A stretch of 64,000 nucleotides of DNA from Fuerstiella sp. (GCA_022843805.1 JALHMY010000001.1:1-64000), one strand, 5' to 3'. Shown: positions 8,593 to 19,029, counted from the first letter of the stretch. The notes: generated from the sequence alone by a model not told the origin. Made by a program: numbers and translations.

Positions 8593-10491
8593 ATGGCTGT
8601 TCAGGGTGAAAAGATCATCGGCATCGACCTCGGAACTACGAACTCGGTGGTTTCTGTCATGGAAGGCGGCGAGCCTCGCGTGATCGCCAACCAGGAGGGC
8701 AGCCGAACGACCCCCAGTGTGATCGCCTTTACTCAAAAAGGTGAGACTCTGGTGGGGGAACCCGCCAAGAGGCAGGCAGTTACCAACCCCACGAACACGA
8801 TTTATTCGATTAAGCGTTTCATGGGTCGTCGCCATAAGGAAGTGCATTCAGAAGAGAAGCTGGTGCCATACACCGTTGTCGGATCCGAATCTGACTATGT
8901 GAAGGTTAACGTCAACGGCAGGGAATCGACGCCGCCGGAGATTTCGGCGCTCGTTCTCCGAAAACTGAAAGAAGCCGCAGAAAACTACCTGGGCCACAAG
9001 GTGAACAAGGCGGTCATTACGGTTCCCGCCTACTTTAACGATGCCCAGCGGCAGGCCACAAAGGATGCCGGACAGATTGCCGGTCTGGAAGTCGCCCGAA
9101 TTATCAACGAACCAACGGCCGCAGCTCTTGCCTATGGTCTCGACAAAAAGCGCGAAGAAAAGATCGTTGTATTTGACCTCGGTGGCGGAACGTTTGACGT
9201 GTCCATTCTGGAAGTGGGCGATGAACTGATCGAAGTGCTCAGCACCAACGGGGACACTCACCTTGGTGGTGATGACTTTGATGAAGTTCTGATTGATCAC
9301 CTGGCGACAACATTCAAACAGGAACAGGGGATTGACCTTCGCAGGGACCCAATGGCCCTTCAGCGTCTGCGAGAAGCAGCAGAGAAGGCCAAGAAGGAAC
9401 TCTCAACTCAGCAGACGACCGACATCAATCTGCCGTTCATCACCGCCGATGCCAGCGGGGCCAAGCATCTTCAGATGAGCATCAGCCGTGCAAAGTTTGA
9501 AGAACTGATTGATCCGCTGGTGGAACGCTGCCGACAGCCGGTACTGAATGCTCTGAAAGACGCCAAACTGAAACCAGCCGATATTAACGAAGTCGTTCTG
9601 GTGGGTGGGTCGATCCGCGTCCCCAAGGTTCAGCGTCTGGTTAAGGAAATGTTCGGGAAAGACCCTCACCAGGGGGTTAACCCGGATGAAGTCGTGTCTC
9701 TGGGAGCCGCCATTCAGGGTGGAATTATTGCCGGAGATGTCAAGGACGTCGTGCTGCTGGACGTAACGCCGCTGTCGCTCGGTATCGAAACCGAAGGTGG
9801 CATTATGACGGTTCTGGTTGAACGCAATACGACCATCCCAACAACCAAGACTGAAACATTTTCCACTGCTTCAGACAATCAGCCTGCCGTGACTGTGCGA
9901 GTATTTCAGGGTGAACGGCGAATGGCCACAGACAACCGTCTTCTGGACGAGTTCAATCTGGACGGCATTCCGCCGGCCCCTCGCGGTGTACCGCAGATTG
10001 AAGTTAAGTTTGACATCGACGTCAACGGGATTCTGAGTGTGTCGGCTCGTGATAAAGCCAGCGGAAAGCAGCACTCCGTTCAGATCAAGCAATCCAGCGG
10101 CCTGTCTGATGACGAAATTCAGCGTATGAAAAAGGACGCTGAGGCTCATGCGGAAGAAGACCGAAAGAAGCAGGAACTGGCCACAGCAAAGAACCAGGCG
10201 TCAGCACTCGTTCATCAGACGGAAAAGACACTGAAGGAACATTCCGACAAGCTGGACGCCGGTTCAAAAACGGCCATCGAAGGTTCGATTGGCAAAGTGA
10301 AGAAAGCGGCGGAAGGTTCCGATGCCGCCGCTATTAATACGGCCTGTGAAGAACTGATGCAGGCGGCCCACGCGTTGTCTCAGCATATGTATGCGGACAA
10401 GGGTGGGGCAACTGGTGAAGCGGGCGGCGGCGGACCTGCGGCATCCGGTGGCGGGGACGATGTCATTGACGCCGAGTTCGAAAAGAAATAA
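8593..10491 (+). CDS. dnaK: Chaperone DnaK (Hsp70)
   Basis: An ATP-driven chaperone for folding and stress recovery. From the chosen ATG the product has 632 residues: phosphate-1 motif [11 protein letters not shown] (10-20), [21 protein letters not shown], phosphate-2 [12 protein letters not shown], the [13 protein letters not shown] adenosine motif, interdomain linker [14 protein letters not shown] and a complete substrate-binding domain ending in [11 protein letters not shown]. The start was chosen because the family motif begins nine residues after it, with a GAAGAGGA-like binding site upstream. No dnaJ or grpE is adjacent; clpB follows in the same direction. Confidence 0.97.
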   Translation: MAVQGEKIIGIDLGTTNSVVSVMEGGEPRVIANQEGSRTTPSVIAFTQKGETLVGEPAKRQAVTNPTNTIYSIKRFMGRRHKEVHSEEKLVPYTVVGSESDYVKVNVNGRESTPPEISALVLRKLKEAAENYLGHKVNKAVITVPAYFNDAQRQATKDAGQIAGLEVARIINEPTAAALAYGLDKKREEKIVVFDLGGGTFDVSILEVGDELIEVLSTNGDTHLGGDDFDEVLIDHLATTFKQEQGIDLRRDPMALQRLREAAEKAKKELSTQQTTDINLPFITADASGAKHLQMSISRAKFEELIDPLVERCRQPVLNALKDAKLKPADINEVVLVGGSIRVPKVQRLVKEMFGKDPHQGVNPDEVVSLGAAIQGGIIAGDVKDVVLLDVTPLSLGIETEGGIMTVLVERNTTIPTTKTETFSTASDNQPAVTVRVFQGERRMATDNRLLDEFNLDGIPPAPRGVPQIEVKFDIDVNGILSVSARDKASGKQHSVQIKQSSGLSDDEIQRMKKDAEAHAEEDRKKQELATAKNQASALVHQTEKTLKEHSDKLDAGSKTAIEGSIGKVKKAAEGSDAAAINTACEELMQAAHALSQHMYADKGGATGEAGGGGPAASGGGDDVIDAEFEKK

Positions 10492-10576
10492 GCGACATGG
10501 GGCGTGGGGCAGGGTGCTCTCAGCGGGAACGTTCCCCGGCTGAATGAACGCTGCCTCCGCCATTCGGACAAAGTGC

Positions 10577-10620
10577 CGGCTGCCGTTTGTCTCGGACAGA
10601 CGTGGTCGGCCCTTTTTTTA
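10577..10620 (+). terminator. Probable terminator of dnaK
   Basis: An imperfect GC-rich hairpin has GGC-TG-CC arms pairing with GGTCGGCC across an inner GTCT/AGAC stem, and ends directly in seven T residues. It lies about 85 bases after the dnaK stop, so dnaK and clpB are probably separate transcripts. Confidence 0.6.
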
Positions 10621-10787
10621 ACCTCCTGCCTCTTTATTTTATCCACTGCACTGTATCTCCCTTCACAGCCTGTCTCCGGTCATCTTCGACCAGCCTGCTC
10701 TCACTCTCACTCCCTGAATTAAAAGCGTCGCCGCGATCTGGTATCATGGTCGCGGTCTGCGCCGAGTTTCCCTGAAGGAGAATTCTC

Positions 10788-13427
10788 ATGGCATTTGATC
10801 CCCGAAAACTTACGGTAAAGGCGTCTGAAGCGGTTCAGCGCTCACAGCAGCTTGCTGAAAAGCGGCAGCACCGAATCCTTCGACCCCTGCATCTGCTGAA
10901 AGCTCTGCTTGAAGAGGAACAGGGCATTGTTCGTCCGCTTTTGCAGCGAATGGGCGTCAAGGTTGCTCAGCTCATCAATATGGTGGACAGTGAACTGAAT
11001 CGACTGCCACAGTCGACCAGCAGCTCCGAAGAGTCAGTAAGTGCCGGAAGCGAAGCCGTAAAGGTCCTGACGGCCGCGCAGAAACAGGCCGACTCGATGG
11101 GCGACCAGTACACCTCCGTGGAGCATCTCCTGATTGCTCTGACTCAGGTGGAAGATCAGGCAAAGAGACTGCTGCAGCTGAACGGCGTGGAGCAGGCTGA
11201 TGTGATTGAAGCGATTAAGACTATTCGAGGGGGGCAGACCGTGCAGGATCAGAATCCGGAAGATAAGTATCAGGCACTTGAGAAGTATGGCCGTGAACTG
11301 GTGGCTCTTGCCCGGGAGGGCAAGGTGGATCCGGTGATCGGTCGGGATACGGAAATCCGTCGAGTCATTCAGGTGCTCTCCCGCCGACGAAAGAATAATC
11401 CGGTTCTTATCGGAGAGCCGGGAGTGGGCAAGACCGCGATTGTGGAAGGCCTCGCTCACCGTATTGTGCTCGGTGATGTGCCTCAGAATCTGAAAAACAA
11501 ACGGGTTTTCGCACTGGATATGGGCGCTCTTGTCGCCGGTGCAAAGTACCGGGGCGAGTTTGAAGACCGGCTGAAGGCCGTTCTGAAGGAAGTTCAGGAA
11601 TCCAACGGCCAGATCATCATGTTCATTGATGAACTGCATACCGTGGTCGGAGCCGGCAATGCGGAAGGAGCAATGGATGCGTCCAACCTTCTGAAGCCGG
11701 CACTGGCTCGCGGCGAACTCCACTGTGTCGGAGCGACCACGCTGGATGAATACCGCAAACACATTGAGAAGGATCCGGCACTGGAACGTCGCTTTCAGCC
11801 GGTCGTGGTTCAGGAACCGAACGTCGAGGATACGATTTCCATCCTTCGGGGACTGAAGGACCGTTATGAAAGCCACCATGGTGTTCGCATCACCGACGAT
11901 GCGATTATTGCGGCCGCAACACTGTCCGATCGTTATATTTCAGACCGCTTTCTTCCGGACAAGGCTATCGACCTCGTGGATGAAGCAGCCAGTCGGCTTC
12001 GAATGGAAATCGACTCCATGCCGGCGGAAATTGATGAATCCACTCGTCAGCTGACCCGCATGCAGATCGAAGCAGCGGCACTCGAAAAGGAAACCAGCGA
12101 AGACAGTCGGGAACGACTGAATGACCTGCGCCGACTGATCGCAGAACGTGAAGAATCCACCAATCAGCTGAAGGCAAAGTGGGAAGCCGAAAAGGCCGCG
12201 CTGTCCGGACTGAAACCTCTCAAGGAAGAAATGGAAAAACTGCGGACGACATTTCAGCAGGCCTTCTCACGTGCACAGCAAACCCTGCGCAACGAAGACT
12301 TTGTTGAAGCTCAGCAGGCCGAACAGAAACTTAAGCAGGCCGAACAGCAGCTTCAGAAACTGGAAGCCAAAAGTGCAGAACTCAACAGCAACCCTGATGA
12401 CCGACTGCTGCGGGAGGAAGTCACTGAGGAGGACATCGCGAGGGTTGTCAGTCAGTGGACGGGAGTCCCTGTCGCTCGCATGATGCAGGGCGAGCGTGAA
12501 AAGCTGCTGCGAATGGAACAGGAAATTCACAAACGAATGATCAACCAGCATGAAGCGGTTGAGGCGGTCTCGAATGCGGTACGCCGAGCTCGTTCCGGAA
12601 TGCAGGACCCCAATCGTCCGATCGGCTCGTTTATGTTTCTTGGCCCCACGGGTGTGGGCAAGACCGAACTGTGCAAGGCTCTCGCCGGATTTCTGTTTGA
12701 TGATGACCGCAATATGGTTCGCATCGATATGAGCGAATTCATGGAACGGCATTCCGTCGCCCGGCTGATTGGCGCTCCTCCGGGATACGTCGGCTATGAG
12801 GAGGGCGGGAGGCTGACCGAAGCGGTTCGACGCAATCCGTATTGTGTCATCCTGCTGGATGAAATCGAAAAGGCTCATCGGGATGTGTTCAATGTGCTTC
12901 TGCAGCTGCTGGATGACGGCCGACTGACCGACAGCCACGGACGTACGGTGGACTTTACCAACACGATTGTTGTGATGACTTCGAACATCGGAAGTCACAT
13001 GATTCAGGAAATGTCGGGGCACGCGGAGGAAAACGAAATTCATAAGGCGGTCATGGCAACTCTGCAGAAGGAATTCCTTCCTGAGTTTCTGAATCGCGTG
13101 GACGAAGTGATCGTCTTCCATCCGCTGGGTCGCGATGAAATCCGTGAAATTGTGGATCTGCAGCTGCTTCGCCTTAAAAGTCAGCTGGAGAAAAATGGGT
13201 ACTCGCTGGAGGTCAGCGATAATGCCCGGCAGCTTCTGGCAAATGAGGGTTACGATCCGGCTTATGGCGCTCGTCCTCTGAAACGAGTCATTCAGCAGCG
13301 ACTTCAGAACAGTCTTGCAAATGAAATTCTTTCAGGCCGCTTCAATGCAGGAGACACGATTCGAATCGATGCGTCACCGGACGGATTTGTCTTCGATGTC
13401 CGGGAAGAAGGTGCAGCTGCCGAATGA
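10788..13427 (+). CDS. clpB: ClpB disaggregase
   Basis: A hexameric AAA+ disaggregase that works with DnaK to rescue aggregated proteins. The 879-residue protein has the Clp N-domain (about 1-145), a first AAA module with Walker A GEPGVGKT (209-216) and Walker B MFIDELH, a coiled-coil M-domain (about 400-540, Glu/Gln/Lys-rich heptads) and a second AAA module with GPTGVGKT (about 619-626) and [10 protein letters not shown]. The arginine-finger segment ALERRF is present. The start follows AAGGAG by eight bases. A strong terminator lies 10 bases after the stop. Confidence 0.97.
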   Translation: MAFDPRKLTVKASEAVQRSQQLAEKRQHRILRPLHLLKALLEEEQGIVRPLLQRMGVKVAQLINMVDSELNRLPQSTSSSEESVSAGSEAVKVLTAAQKQADSMGDQYTSVEHLLIALTQVEDQAKRLLQLNGVEQADVIEAIKTIRGGQTVQDQNPEDKYQALEKYGRELVALAREGKVDPVIGRDTEIRRVIQVLSRRRKNNPVLIGEPGVGKTAIVEGLAHRIVLGDVPQNLKNKRVFALDMGALVAGAKYRGEFEDRLKAVLKEVQESNGQIIMFIDELHTVVGAGNAEGAMDASNLLKPALARGELHCVGATTLDEYRKHIEKDPALERRFQPVVVQEPNVEDTISILRGLKDRYESHHGVRITDDAIIAAATLSDRYISDRFLPDKAIDLVDEAASRLRMEIDSMPAEIDESTRQLTRMQIEAAALEKETSEDSRERLNDLRRLIAEREESTNQLKAKWEAEKAALSGLKPLKEEMEKLRTTFQQAFSRAQQTLRNEDFVEAQQAEQKLKQAEQQLQKLEAKSAELNSNPDDRLLREEVTEEDIARVVSQWTGVPVARMMQGEREKLLRMEQEIHKRMINQHEAVEAVSNAVRRARSGMQDPNRPIGSFMFLGPTGVGKTELCKALAGFLFDDDRNMVRIDMSEFMERHSVARLIGAPPGYVGYEEGGRLTEAVRRNPYCVILLDEIEKAHRDVFNVLLQLLDDGRLTDSHGRTVDFTNTIVVMTSNIGSHMIQEMSGHAEENEIHKAVMATLQKEFLPEFLNRVDEVIVFHPLGRDEIREIVDLQLLRLKSQLEKNGYSLEVSDNARQLLANEGYDPAYGARPLKRVIQQRLQNSLANEILSGRFNAGDTIRIDASPDGFVFDVREEGAAAE

Positions 13428-13437
13428 CAATACCGCT

Positions 13438-13482
13438 GCGTAATGGTCTCACGAAACGTGATTCCATTACGCTCGGCTTTTC
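13438..13482 (+). terminator. Terminator of clpB
   Basis: A perfect 9-bp stem GCGTAATGG/CCATTACGC encloses a second 5-bp stem TCACG/CGTGA with an AAA loop, and is followed by a short T-rich run (CTTTTCT). It directly follows the clpB stop codon. Confidence 0.75.
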
Positions 13483-13515
13483 TGACAGTACGGCCGGCAC
13501 GCAGGAGCTTCGGTT

Positions 13516-14010
13516 ATGGCCCGTGAAGAAGACGATCGCGAAGATCTGATGCGGGAGGCGATGGGGCTGCCTCAGCGGGCTGAATTTCGATGCGCCTGTC
13601 ATTCCGATCTGATCACGATCGGATTCCGAACCTCGGGCGCGATGAGTATTTTCTTTGGACAGGATCCCGTCTATCAGTTTGATCCTGAAGGCCGCCTGCG
13701 TCGGGCATTTGTCGGCGGACTGCTGTATCGAAGCCAGACCGTGACCCTCGCCCGACTTCGGCGAGAACGGACTGAGCAGCAAACCATCCTTTGGCGGGAT
13801 GACCTGGGGCCTGAAGAACTGCATCAGTTTCATCAGACCATGACGGACCTGCTGGAACAATTGTCCGCTGCCGTACAGAATTCCGGCATTGAGCTGTTGC
13901 GGTCAATCCCAGACCCCGGGGTCGTTACAGCCATTGGACCGTCGCTGAATCTGATACTCAGCCAGCAGGAAGACTGGCTGTCGTCGCAGATTCGTGCGCG
14001 TAGAATCTGA
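13516..14010 (+). CDS. Conserved hypothetical protein between clpB and sixA
   Basis: I do not recognise a named family. The 164 residues have no signal peptide or membrane helix. They begin with a charged helix (MAREEDDREDLMREAMGLPQ), then a beta-rich stretch around GAMSIFFGQDPVYQFDPEGRLRRAFVGGLLYR and a helical C-terminal half. GGAG lies about nine bases before the ATG. It is followed nine bases later by sixA, so the two are probably co-transcribed, which makes it a real gene and hints at a signalling or regulatory link with SixA. Function unknown. Confidence 0.7.
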   Translation: MAREEDDREDLMREAMGLPQRAEFRCACHSDLITIGFRTSGAMSIFFGQDPVYQFDPEGRLRRAFVGGLLYRSQTVTLARLRRERTEQQTILWRDDLGPEELHQFHQTMTDLLEQLSAAVQNSGIELLRSIPDPGVVTAIGPSLNLILSQQEDWLSSQIRARRI

Positions 14011-14019
14011 AGCAGCTCT

Positions 14020-14532
14020 ATGAAGACCGTAATCTTGATGCGTCATGCTGAGGCAGTGCCGGAATCATCGGCTGCCCGCGATTTCGATCGTCCGCTGACG
14101 GCAGCCGGAGAAGCCATGGCAGAAGCTTCCGCAACAGTTCTCACCCAGGAAGGTGTGATCATTGACCGAATTCTGACATCGGCGGCTCGCAGGACGCTTC
14201 AAACGGCCGAAGCACTCGCTGTCAGAAACCCGGATGCGCCATGCATGGCACTGGATCATCTTTATCTCTCCCCCGGCGATGCCTTTGCCTCAGCCATTCG
14301 AAAATATTCGGAGCCCGAAGATCAGACGGTGGCGATTGTGGGACACAATCCCGGAATTTCCCACCTGATGCGACTGTGGTCCGGTCGAACGTTCTCCGTT
14401 TCACCGGCGACCGTCGTAACTCTGGATCTGGACACGGATCGGTGGAGCGATCTGCTGACGGACGGCAGCTGCTTATTTGTTCTGAGGCTGCTGATACAGG
14501 ACGGTCGTCGCACGGCAACGGGCTCTGCCTGA
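14020..14532 (+). CDS. sixA: Phosphohistidine phosphatase SixA family
   Basis: A histidine phosphatase superfamily (RHG) member. The nucleophile motif MRHAE starts at residue 7, with His9 as the phospho-acceptor. DFDRPLTAAGEAMAE, RILTSAARRTLQTAE and a second catalytic His in VGHNPGISHL are present. SixA removes phosphate from histidine phosphotransfer or PTS proteins; in this organism the substrate is unknown. Its length (170) is close to E. coli SixA (161). Confidence 0.85.
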   Translation: MKTVILMRHAEAVPESSAARDFDRPLTAAGEAMAEASATVLTQEGVIIDRILTSAARRTLQTAEALAVRNPDAPCMALDHLYLSPGDAFASAIRKYSEPEDQTVAIVGHNPGISHLMRLWSGRTFSVSPATVVTLDLDTDRWSDLLTDGSCLFVLRLLIQDGRRTATGSA

Positions 14533-14560
14533 ATTCGCTGTCGACAATCCCGAACCCATC

Positions 14561-14579
14561 ATTTCAGGATTCCTGAAAT
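14561..14579. promoter_or_regulatory. Perfect 9-1-9 palindrome upstream of dprA
   Basis: ATTTCAGGA-T-TCCTGAAAT is an exact inverted repeat with a one-base centre, 31 bases before the annotated dprA start. The short loop makes it a poor terminator (no T tract follows) but a good dimeric-regulator operator. No regulator is encoded next to it. Confidence 0.45.
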
Positions 14580-14610
14580 TCCGTAAGGGAGTGACTTGAT
14601 TCATTCATGA

Positions 14611-15765
14611 ATGGCAATCACATTGTCATGCATGAACATGACCAGCACCAGGGAACCCGATCGCTCAGAGATCATCGCTGCGCTGGCCCTGTCGCTGGTT
14701 TCCGGCGCCGGGCCAAAACTGCAGTCGCTTCTCGTGCAGACTTTCGGCAGCCCTGGCGCTGTCCTGGAACAATCCTTCGAAACGCTGCTGACAGTGCCGG
14801 GAATTGGACCAAAAGTGGCCCGGAATCTGTCGAGGCCCGGGCTCTTTGAAGAAGCCATTAAACAGTATGAGATTTGTGAACAGCAGGGCATCAGCCTGCT
14901 GACACAGCTGCACAACAGGTTTCCTCGCCGACTTCTGGAAATCTGTGATTCGCCCGCGTTGCTCTACAGTCGCGGATCGCTGCTTCCACAGGACGACCTG
15001 GCAATTGCTGTGGTCGGATCGCGTCGATGCACAACATACGGCCGCCGACAGGCCGAACGGCTGGCCGCTTCTCTTGCACGTGCCGGCTTTACGATCGTAA
15101 GCGGACTTGCCCGCGGGATTGATGCAGCCGCTCATCGAGGTGCTCTGAATGCCGGAGGCCGGACTCTGGCCATTCTGGCTTCCGGCGTCAGCGATATTTA
15201 CCCTCCGGAACATGCAGATCTGGCCATGGAGATTGAACGTCATGGTGCACTGCTGAGCGAAATGCCGGTGACACAGAAACCGAAACCGGGCCTGTTTCCT
15301 CAAAGAAACAGAATCATCAGCGGACTAAGCATCGGTATCGTTGTTGTGGAAGCGACTCGCCGCTCAGGCGCTTTGTATACCGCCCGGCACGGACTTGAGC
15401 AGGGCAGAGAAGTCTTTGCAGTTCCAGGCCCCGCAGACAGCCTCGCCAGTGACGGATGCCATGAACTGATCAGAGACGGCGTCACTCTGATTCGGAATGC
15501 CGATGATGTTCTGGCAGAGCTGGGACCGCTGGCGTCCCCGACGACAACTGCTCCGGATGTGGTCATCCATCATCCCAGGGAACTCATTCTGAATGCTCTG
15601 GAGTCCGAGATTCTGAACAGCATTGGGCTGACGCCCATGCATATCGACGAACTGCTGAGAGAAATGTCCATGGACCCGTCCCGGGTACTGGCCACTTTGA
15701 CAGTGCTGGAAATGCGCAGATTTGTAAGGCGCCTGCCCGGCAATTTTCTTGTTCGCGCTGGCTGA
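14611..15765 (+). CDS. dprA: DNA-processing protein DprA
   Basis: It binds incoming single-stranded DNA and loads RecA during natural transformation. An N-terminal helix-hairpin-helix segment (GSPGAVLEQSFETLLTVPGIGPKVA) precedes the Rossmann-like DprA core: AVVGSRRCTTYGRRQAERLA, IVSGLARGIDAAAHRGAL, ILASGVSDIYPPEH, FPQRNRIISGLS and VFAVPG. The C-terminal winged-helix region (SIGLTPMHIDELLREM...TLTVLEMRRFVRRLPGN) is also present. The start is uncertain by a few codons (ATG at 14611 or 14632); neither has an ideal binding site. It converges with the carbonic anhydrase gene. Confidence 0.93.
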   Translation: MAITLSCMNMTSTREPDRSEIIAALALSLVSGAGPKLQSLLVQTFGSPGAVLEQSFETLLTVPGIGPKVARNLSRPGLFEEAIKQYEICEQQGISLLTQLHNRFPRRLLEICDSPALLYSRGSLLPQDDLAIAVVGSRRCTTYGRRQAERLAASLARAGFTIVSGLARGIDAAAHRGALNAGGRTLAILASGVSDIYPPEHADLAMEIERHGALLSEMPVTQKPKPGLFPQRNRIISGLSIGIVVVEATRRSGALYTARHGLEQGREVFAVPGPADSLASDGCHELIRDGVTLIRNADDVLAELGPLASPTTTAPDVVIHHPRELILNALESEILNSIGLTPMHIDELLREMSMDPSRVLATLTVLEMRRFVRRLPGNFLVRAG

Positions 15766-15793
15766 AGGAAGAAGAACGCAGCACCAGTCGCCT

Positions 15794-16513
15794 TTACGCC
15801 CTGCGGTCACCGCCGGCAAACCGCTGTGCCCACTCGACCTGTTCAGCATCATCACCAAAACGCACGAACTGTCCGACCTCCGAGTCGAAATGGAAGACTT
15901 CGCCACTGCCAATGTTGTACATCCAGCCATGCACGCGCACAGCCCCGGTGGAAACACGAGCCGCCACGATCGGAAGAGTTCGCAGGTGCTCAAGCTGAAC
16001 GAGAACATTTTCCTCCGCGGCAACATCCACCTGTTCCTCCCCTGACAGATGTGAATAATGGGTCCTCAGAATCTCTGCAGTAGATTCCGCATGCCTGAGC
16101 CAGTCGCGAACGGAATTCAGTGACCGGGAACTCCGCGTTTGAACACCGTCTGCGGTTTTCCCATCAGACGTAACAGCGGAGTCAGCGGTCACAAGTGCTT
16201 TCATAGCGCCGCAGCCGGTGTGCCCGCATATGATCACATCACGAATTCCCAGCTCCTGGACGGCGTATTCGACAGCCGCCATTTCCCCATTATTGCCTGT
16301 TCCGTAACACGGCACTATGTTTCCGACGTTTCGAACAATGAACAGCTGACCCGGATTCGAATGCGTGATCATGCTGGGCACGATTCGCGAATCAGAACAC
16401 GTAATGAAACACGCCTCCGGCTTCTGGGCCTTTTTCAGATTCTCGAAAAGCTCAAGATGCTGCCTGCGGCCCACATTGTTGAAGAAGTGAACTCCATCGA
16501 CCAGATGCTGCAT
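15794..16513 (-). CDS. Beta-class carbonic anhydrase
   Basis: It interconverts carbon dioxide and bicarbonate. The zinc ligands are visible: Cys39 in CSDSRIVPS with the Asp41/Arg43 dyad, and His98 and Cys101 in CGHTGCGAMKA. The segment LFIVRNVGNIVPCYG is typical. The 239 residues form one domain with no signal peptide, so it is cytosolic. Confidence 0.94.
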   Translation of the reverse strand: MQHLVDGVHFFNNVGRRQHLELFENLKKAQKPEACFITCSDSRIVPSMITHSNPGQLFIVRNVGNIVPCYGTGNNGEMAAVEYAVQELGIRDVIICGHTGCGAMKALVTADSAVTSDGKTADGVQTRSSRSLNSVRDWLRHAESTAEILRTHYSHLSGEEQVDVAAEENVLVQLEHLRTLPIVAARVSTGAVRVHGWMYNIGSGEVFHFDSEVGQFVRFGDDAEQVEWAQRFAGGDRRA

Positions 16514-16564
16514 GTTTTCAACGCCTTCACTTAATACCGGATTTCACATGACACCGGATTGCGG

Positions 16565-18076
16565 TCAGGCGGGCTGTGCCTGTCTCTGAACGACATCAAG
16601 CTGAAGACAGTTCAGCAGCAATTCCGAAAGCTCCTGACTGCTGACACCTTCGGGTGTATCCCATGCATTCATGAGTGACTGAAAGTAATTCCCCTGGCAC
16701 TGAAGAACGGCAGCAAATTCTTCAGCAGGCATCGTCAGCACGGGCGATTTGTCGGAAGGAAGCCCACGAACCGCCGTCATTCTTCCATCGCGACACAACG
16801 ACAAAGTCACTTGCGCGCCGCCGGGCCCGGTCAAATCCAGCCCCACCGCAACCTGTTCATCCATTGAACCAGTATTTCGGCCGGAGCCCGGCGACTCAAA
16901 GAGGTAGTCCTCTGAATCAAATGCAGGCTCAACCGACTCCGGCCGACGTTTTCCCCAGCGATCCTCATTACCGTACTCAATGTATCGGCGCATGACCGTC
17001 TGGTCGATTTCCGGACAAACCAGGTCACCGGCAAACCGCTTCGTATTCGTCATGTCAAATACGTTGTCGGTACGTTCATAAGGAGCATAAGTCTGCATGT
17101 TTTCGCGATAGATCCGCTCAAACAGCCACTGATTCTCATCATCATCGCGATTGCTGGCAACCTCAGCCGTCACCTTAGCATCGGTTCCGCAGAACTCCAC
17201 ACCCTTCGAACTGAAGAACTCACCGCAATATCGGATGATATTCCCCGATGATATGGGGTTCTCAGGAGCAATATGAAAGGTCAGACCCCGCGCTTCCTGA
17301 TTTTCGAACAGACGGGTCATCACCGCGGATACCCATTCAACCGGGATGATGTTTCGTCGCTCATCACCCGTCATTCTGAGTCGAATGGGTGTCGGACGTT
17401 TCCCATCAGCATCCGGCGGGATGGTTGGAATCATCATCGCCATCAGCCGCAGATACAGATAAATGCCGTGGTATGTGTTCGTATATCCTGTCCGGGAATC
17501 TCCGGCAATGACCGCGGGACGGTAGACGGTCACATGGTCCGCGAAATCAATTGACCGAACCATCTTCTCTGCAAAGAACTTACTCTCTTCATAGTCATTG
17601 CGGAATGACTGCCCAACATCCAGACTGCCCTCCATCACGGGCGCATCCTGATAGCCGGCCACGTAGGCAGTTGAAACATAGTGGATGTCCCGGATCCCCA
17701 GATCCCGACAAAGATTCACCATGTTCTCCGTTCCACCGTAATTGGTCCTCCATGGCTCCCCGGCACGGTCCTTACCGTAGAATTCAAGTATCGCCGCGCT
17801 GTGAATAATGCTCTGGCAGTTCTTCTGAACCCACGCCGCGTCATCCTCGCTCAATCCAAATCCCGGCTGACAAATGTCACCGGAAAGTACAACCGGACGA
17901 GGCAGTGGGCGGCCCAGTTCTCTTTCCCAGTGCTGCAGAATCTCTTCCATTCGATCCTTTGGACTCTGCCGCCGGGAAGGCCGCACAACCACCGCCAGCC
18001 GATGCTCATTTAACAACAAATCACGAACCAAATACCGTCCCACCAATCCTGTGGCACCAGTTAAAAGCGTGTACAT
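16565..18076 (-). CDS. NAD-dependent thioester-reductase-like SDR with an SCP2-like C-terminal domain
   Basis: Residues 1-380 form an extended short-chain dehydrogenase of the thioester/fatty acyl reductase type. The nucleotide-binding GATGLVGRYLVRDLL begins the protein, followed by HSAAILEFY, the catalytic YEESKFFAEK (YxxxK) and VYRPAVIAGDSRTGYTNT. After a 30-residue linker, the last roughly 110 residues (VGLDLTGPGGAQVTLSLCRDGRMTAV...) resemble the sterol-carrier/SCP2 fold, judged by strand pattern alone. That suggests an enzyme acting on lipid-like or acyl substrates held by its own carrier domain. The substrate is unknown; the reductase part is well supported, the SCP2 part is inference. 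Confidence 0.75.
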   Translation of the reverse strand: MYTLLTGATGLVGRYLVRDLLLNEHRLAVVVRPSRRQSPKDRMEEILQHWERELGRPLPRPVVLSGDICQPGFGLSEDDAAWVQKNCQSIIHSAAILEFYGKDRAGEPWRTNYGGTENMVNLCRDLGIRDIHYVSTAYVAGYQDAPVMEGSLDVGQSFRNDYEESKFFAEKMVRSIDFADHVTVYRPAVIAGDSRTGYTNTYHGIYLYLRLMAMMIPTIPPDADGKRPTPIRLRMTGDERRNIIPVEWVSAVMTRLFENQEARGLTFHIAPENPISSGNIIRYCGEFFSSKGVEFCGTDAKVTAEVASNRDDDENQWLFERIYRENMQTYAPYERTDNVFDMTNTKRFAGDLVCPEIDQTVMRRYIEYGNEDRWGKRRPESVEPAFDSEDYLFESPGSGRNTGSMDEQVAVGLDLTGPGGAQVTLSLCRDGRMTAVRGLPSDKSPVLTMPAEEFAAVLQCQGNYFQSLMNAWDTPEGVSSQELSELLLNCLQLDVVQRQAQPA

Positions 18077-18709
18077 CGTGTCCCCTGGTTTGATTTCCGA
18101 AAAAAATGCGGCTGTATGCCGTATTAAGACATCTCTGTTAAAGACTCTTCAGGCCGACAGATACTCAAACATTCAATACCCACATCCGGCCCTGCGAATC
18201 CCGACTGCCGACATTTGTCGTTAATGCGAGCGGTCGAACATCGAACCTGCCCGTCAGACCTACATTGAACCATAGAAATGGCGATTTCAAAATAAAATCG
18301 GGTGGCGTCCTACAGAGTGAGCAGAAATGAGCAAAGCGATGCCTGGCTTGTTTAGCAAAGCAGATGCATGTTACCCACTATGAGCATTTCGCCCAGAAGT
18401 TCAACTCACCGTGATTTTTTCAAACCCGCATCTCCATGAATCCTGGACTTTTTTGCTGTTCCCCTGCGTTTTTGCGGCAAGTTGACAATTCAGGCGTCCT
18501 TAAAAGGATGCCTGGAAATGCCTGGTGAGTGTCAGGTTGACCACATCGCAGCCAGAATCCGGTAGTGAGAGGCATCATAGTTGCTCTGGCGGGTTAACAC
18601 GGAGTCTGAGGGAATTTTCGCGGATGACGAGCGAATGTCGAGATTCAGCCTCCGAAAAACCCGGGCTCTTTGGGGAAACCGGGTGCGCTGTGTCTCTGGT
18701 CACTTTGGT
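18077..18709. other. Intergenic region with no recognised content
   Basis: About 630 bases upstream of the reductase gene before the repeat element. Only short overlapping frames with no family resemblance are present. Some AT-rich stretches (CAAAATAAAAT at about 18290) could belong to a promoter of the minus-strand gene. Confidence 0.4.
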
Positions 18710-18933
18710 AAGGCGACCGGCGTTTAAAAGATACCAGTCATCGCGACAAATGGGAGGGCGAAGCTCCGTCTGAGCCGAATACGGGAGGGCGAAGCTCCTG
18801 CTGAGATGGGAGGGCGAAGCTCCCGCTGAGCCGAATACGGGAGGGCGAAGCTCCTGCTGAGCCGAAGATGAACCGAAAAAAGCTCGGCAGGAGCCCCGAC
18901 CTCCCGGTAAAGACGATTTTGCCGCTCGCCTAA
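18710..18933. mobile_element. GGCGAGCGGCA-ended palindromic repeat element, copy at 18.7 kb
   Basis: The left end TAAGGCGACCGGCG and the right end TGCCGCTCGCCTAA mirrored (GCCGCTCGCCTAA here) form imperfect terminal inverted repeats. Just inside the left end lies AAAAGATACCAGTCATCGCG, a segment repeated in the 34.7 kb and 51 kb copies. The centre holds four direct units starting GGGAGGGCGAAGCTCC and one inverted unit. No transposase is encoded. It looks like a non-autonomous element of the MITE or REP type. Confidence 0.75.
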
Positions 18934-19029
18934 GAGACGGACAGGCGTTAGACTCCTCGTTTGTAAGCTCTCTGCTGAGAGATTGGGCGGCGGCATCCTG
19001 CCGCACGGATTTCCTCTGGGTTTTTATTG

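Noticed and set aside
13516-14010. Reading the clpB-sixA spacer gene as a small heat-shock protein
   Set aside because: It lacks the alpha-crystallin fold motifs (GVLxxxxP and the IxI tail); only its position suggested the idea.
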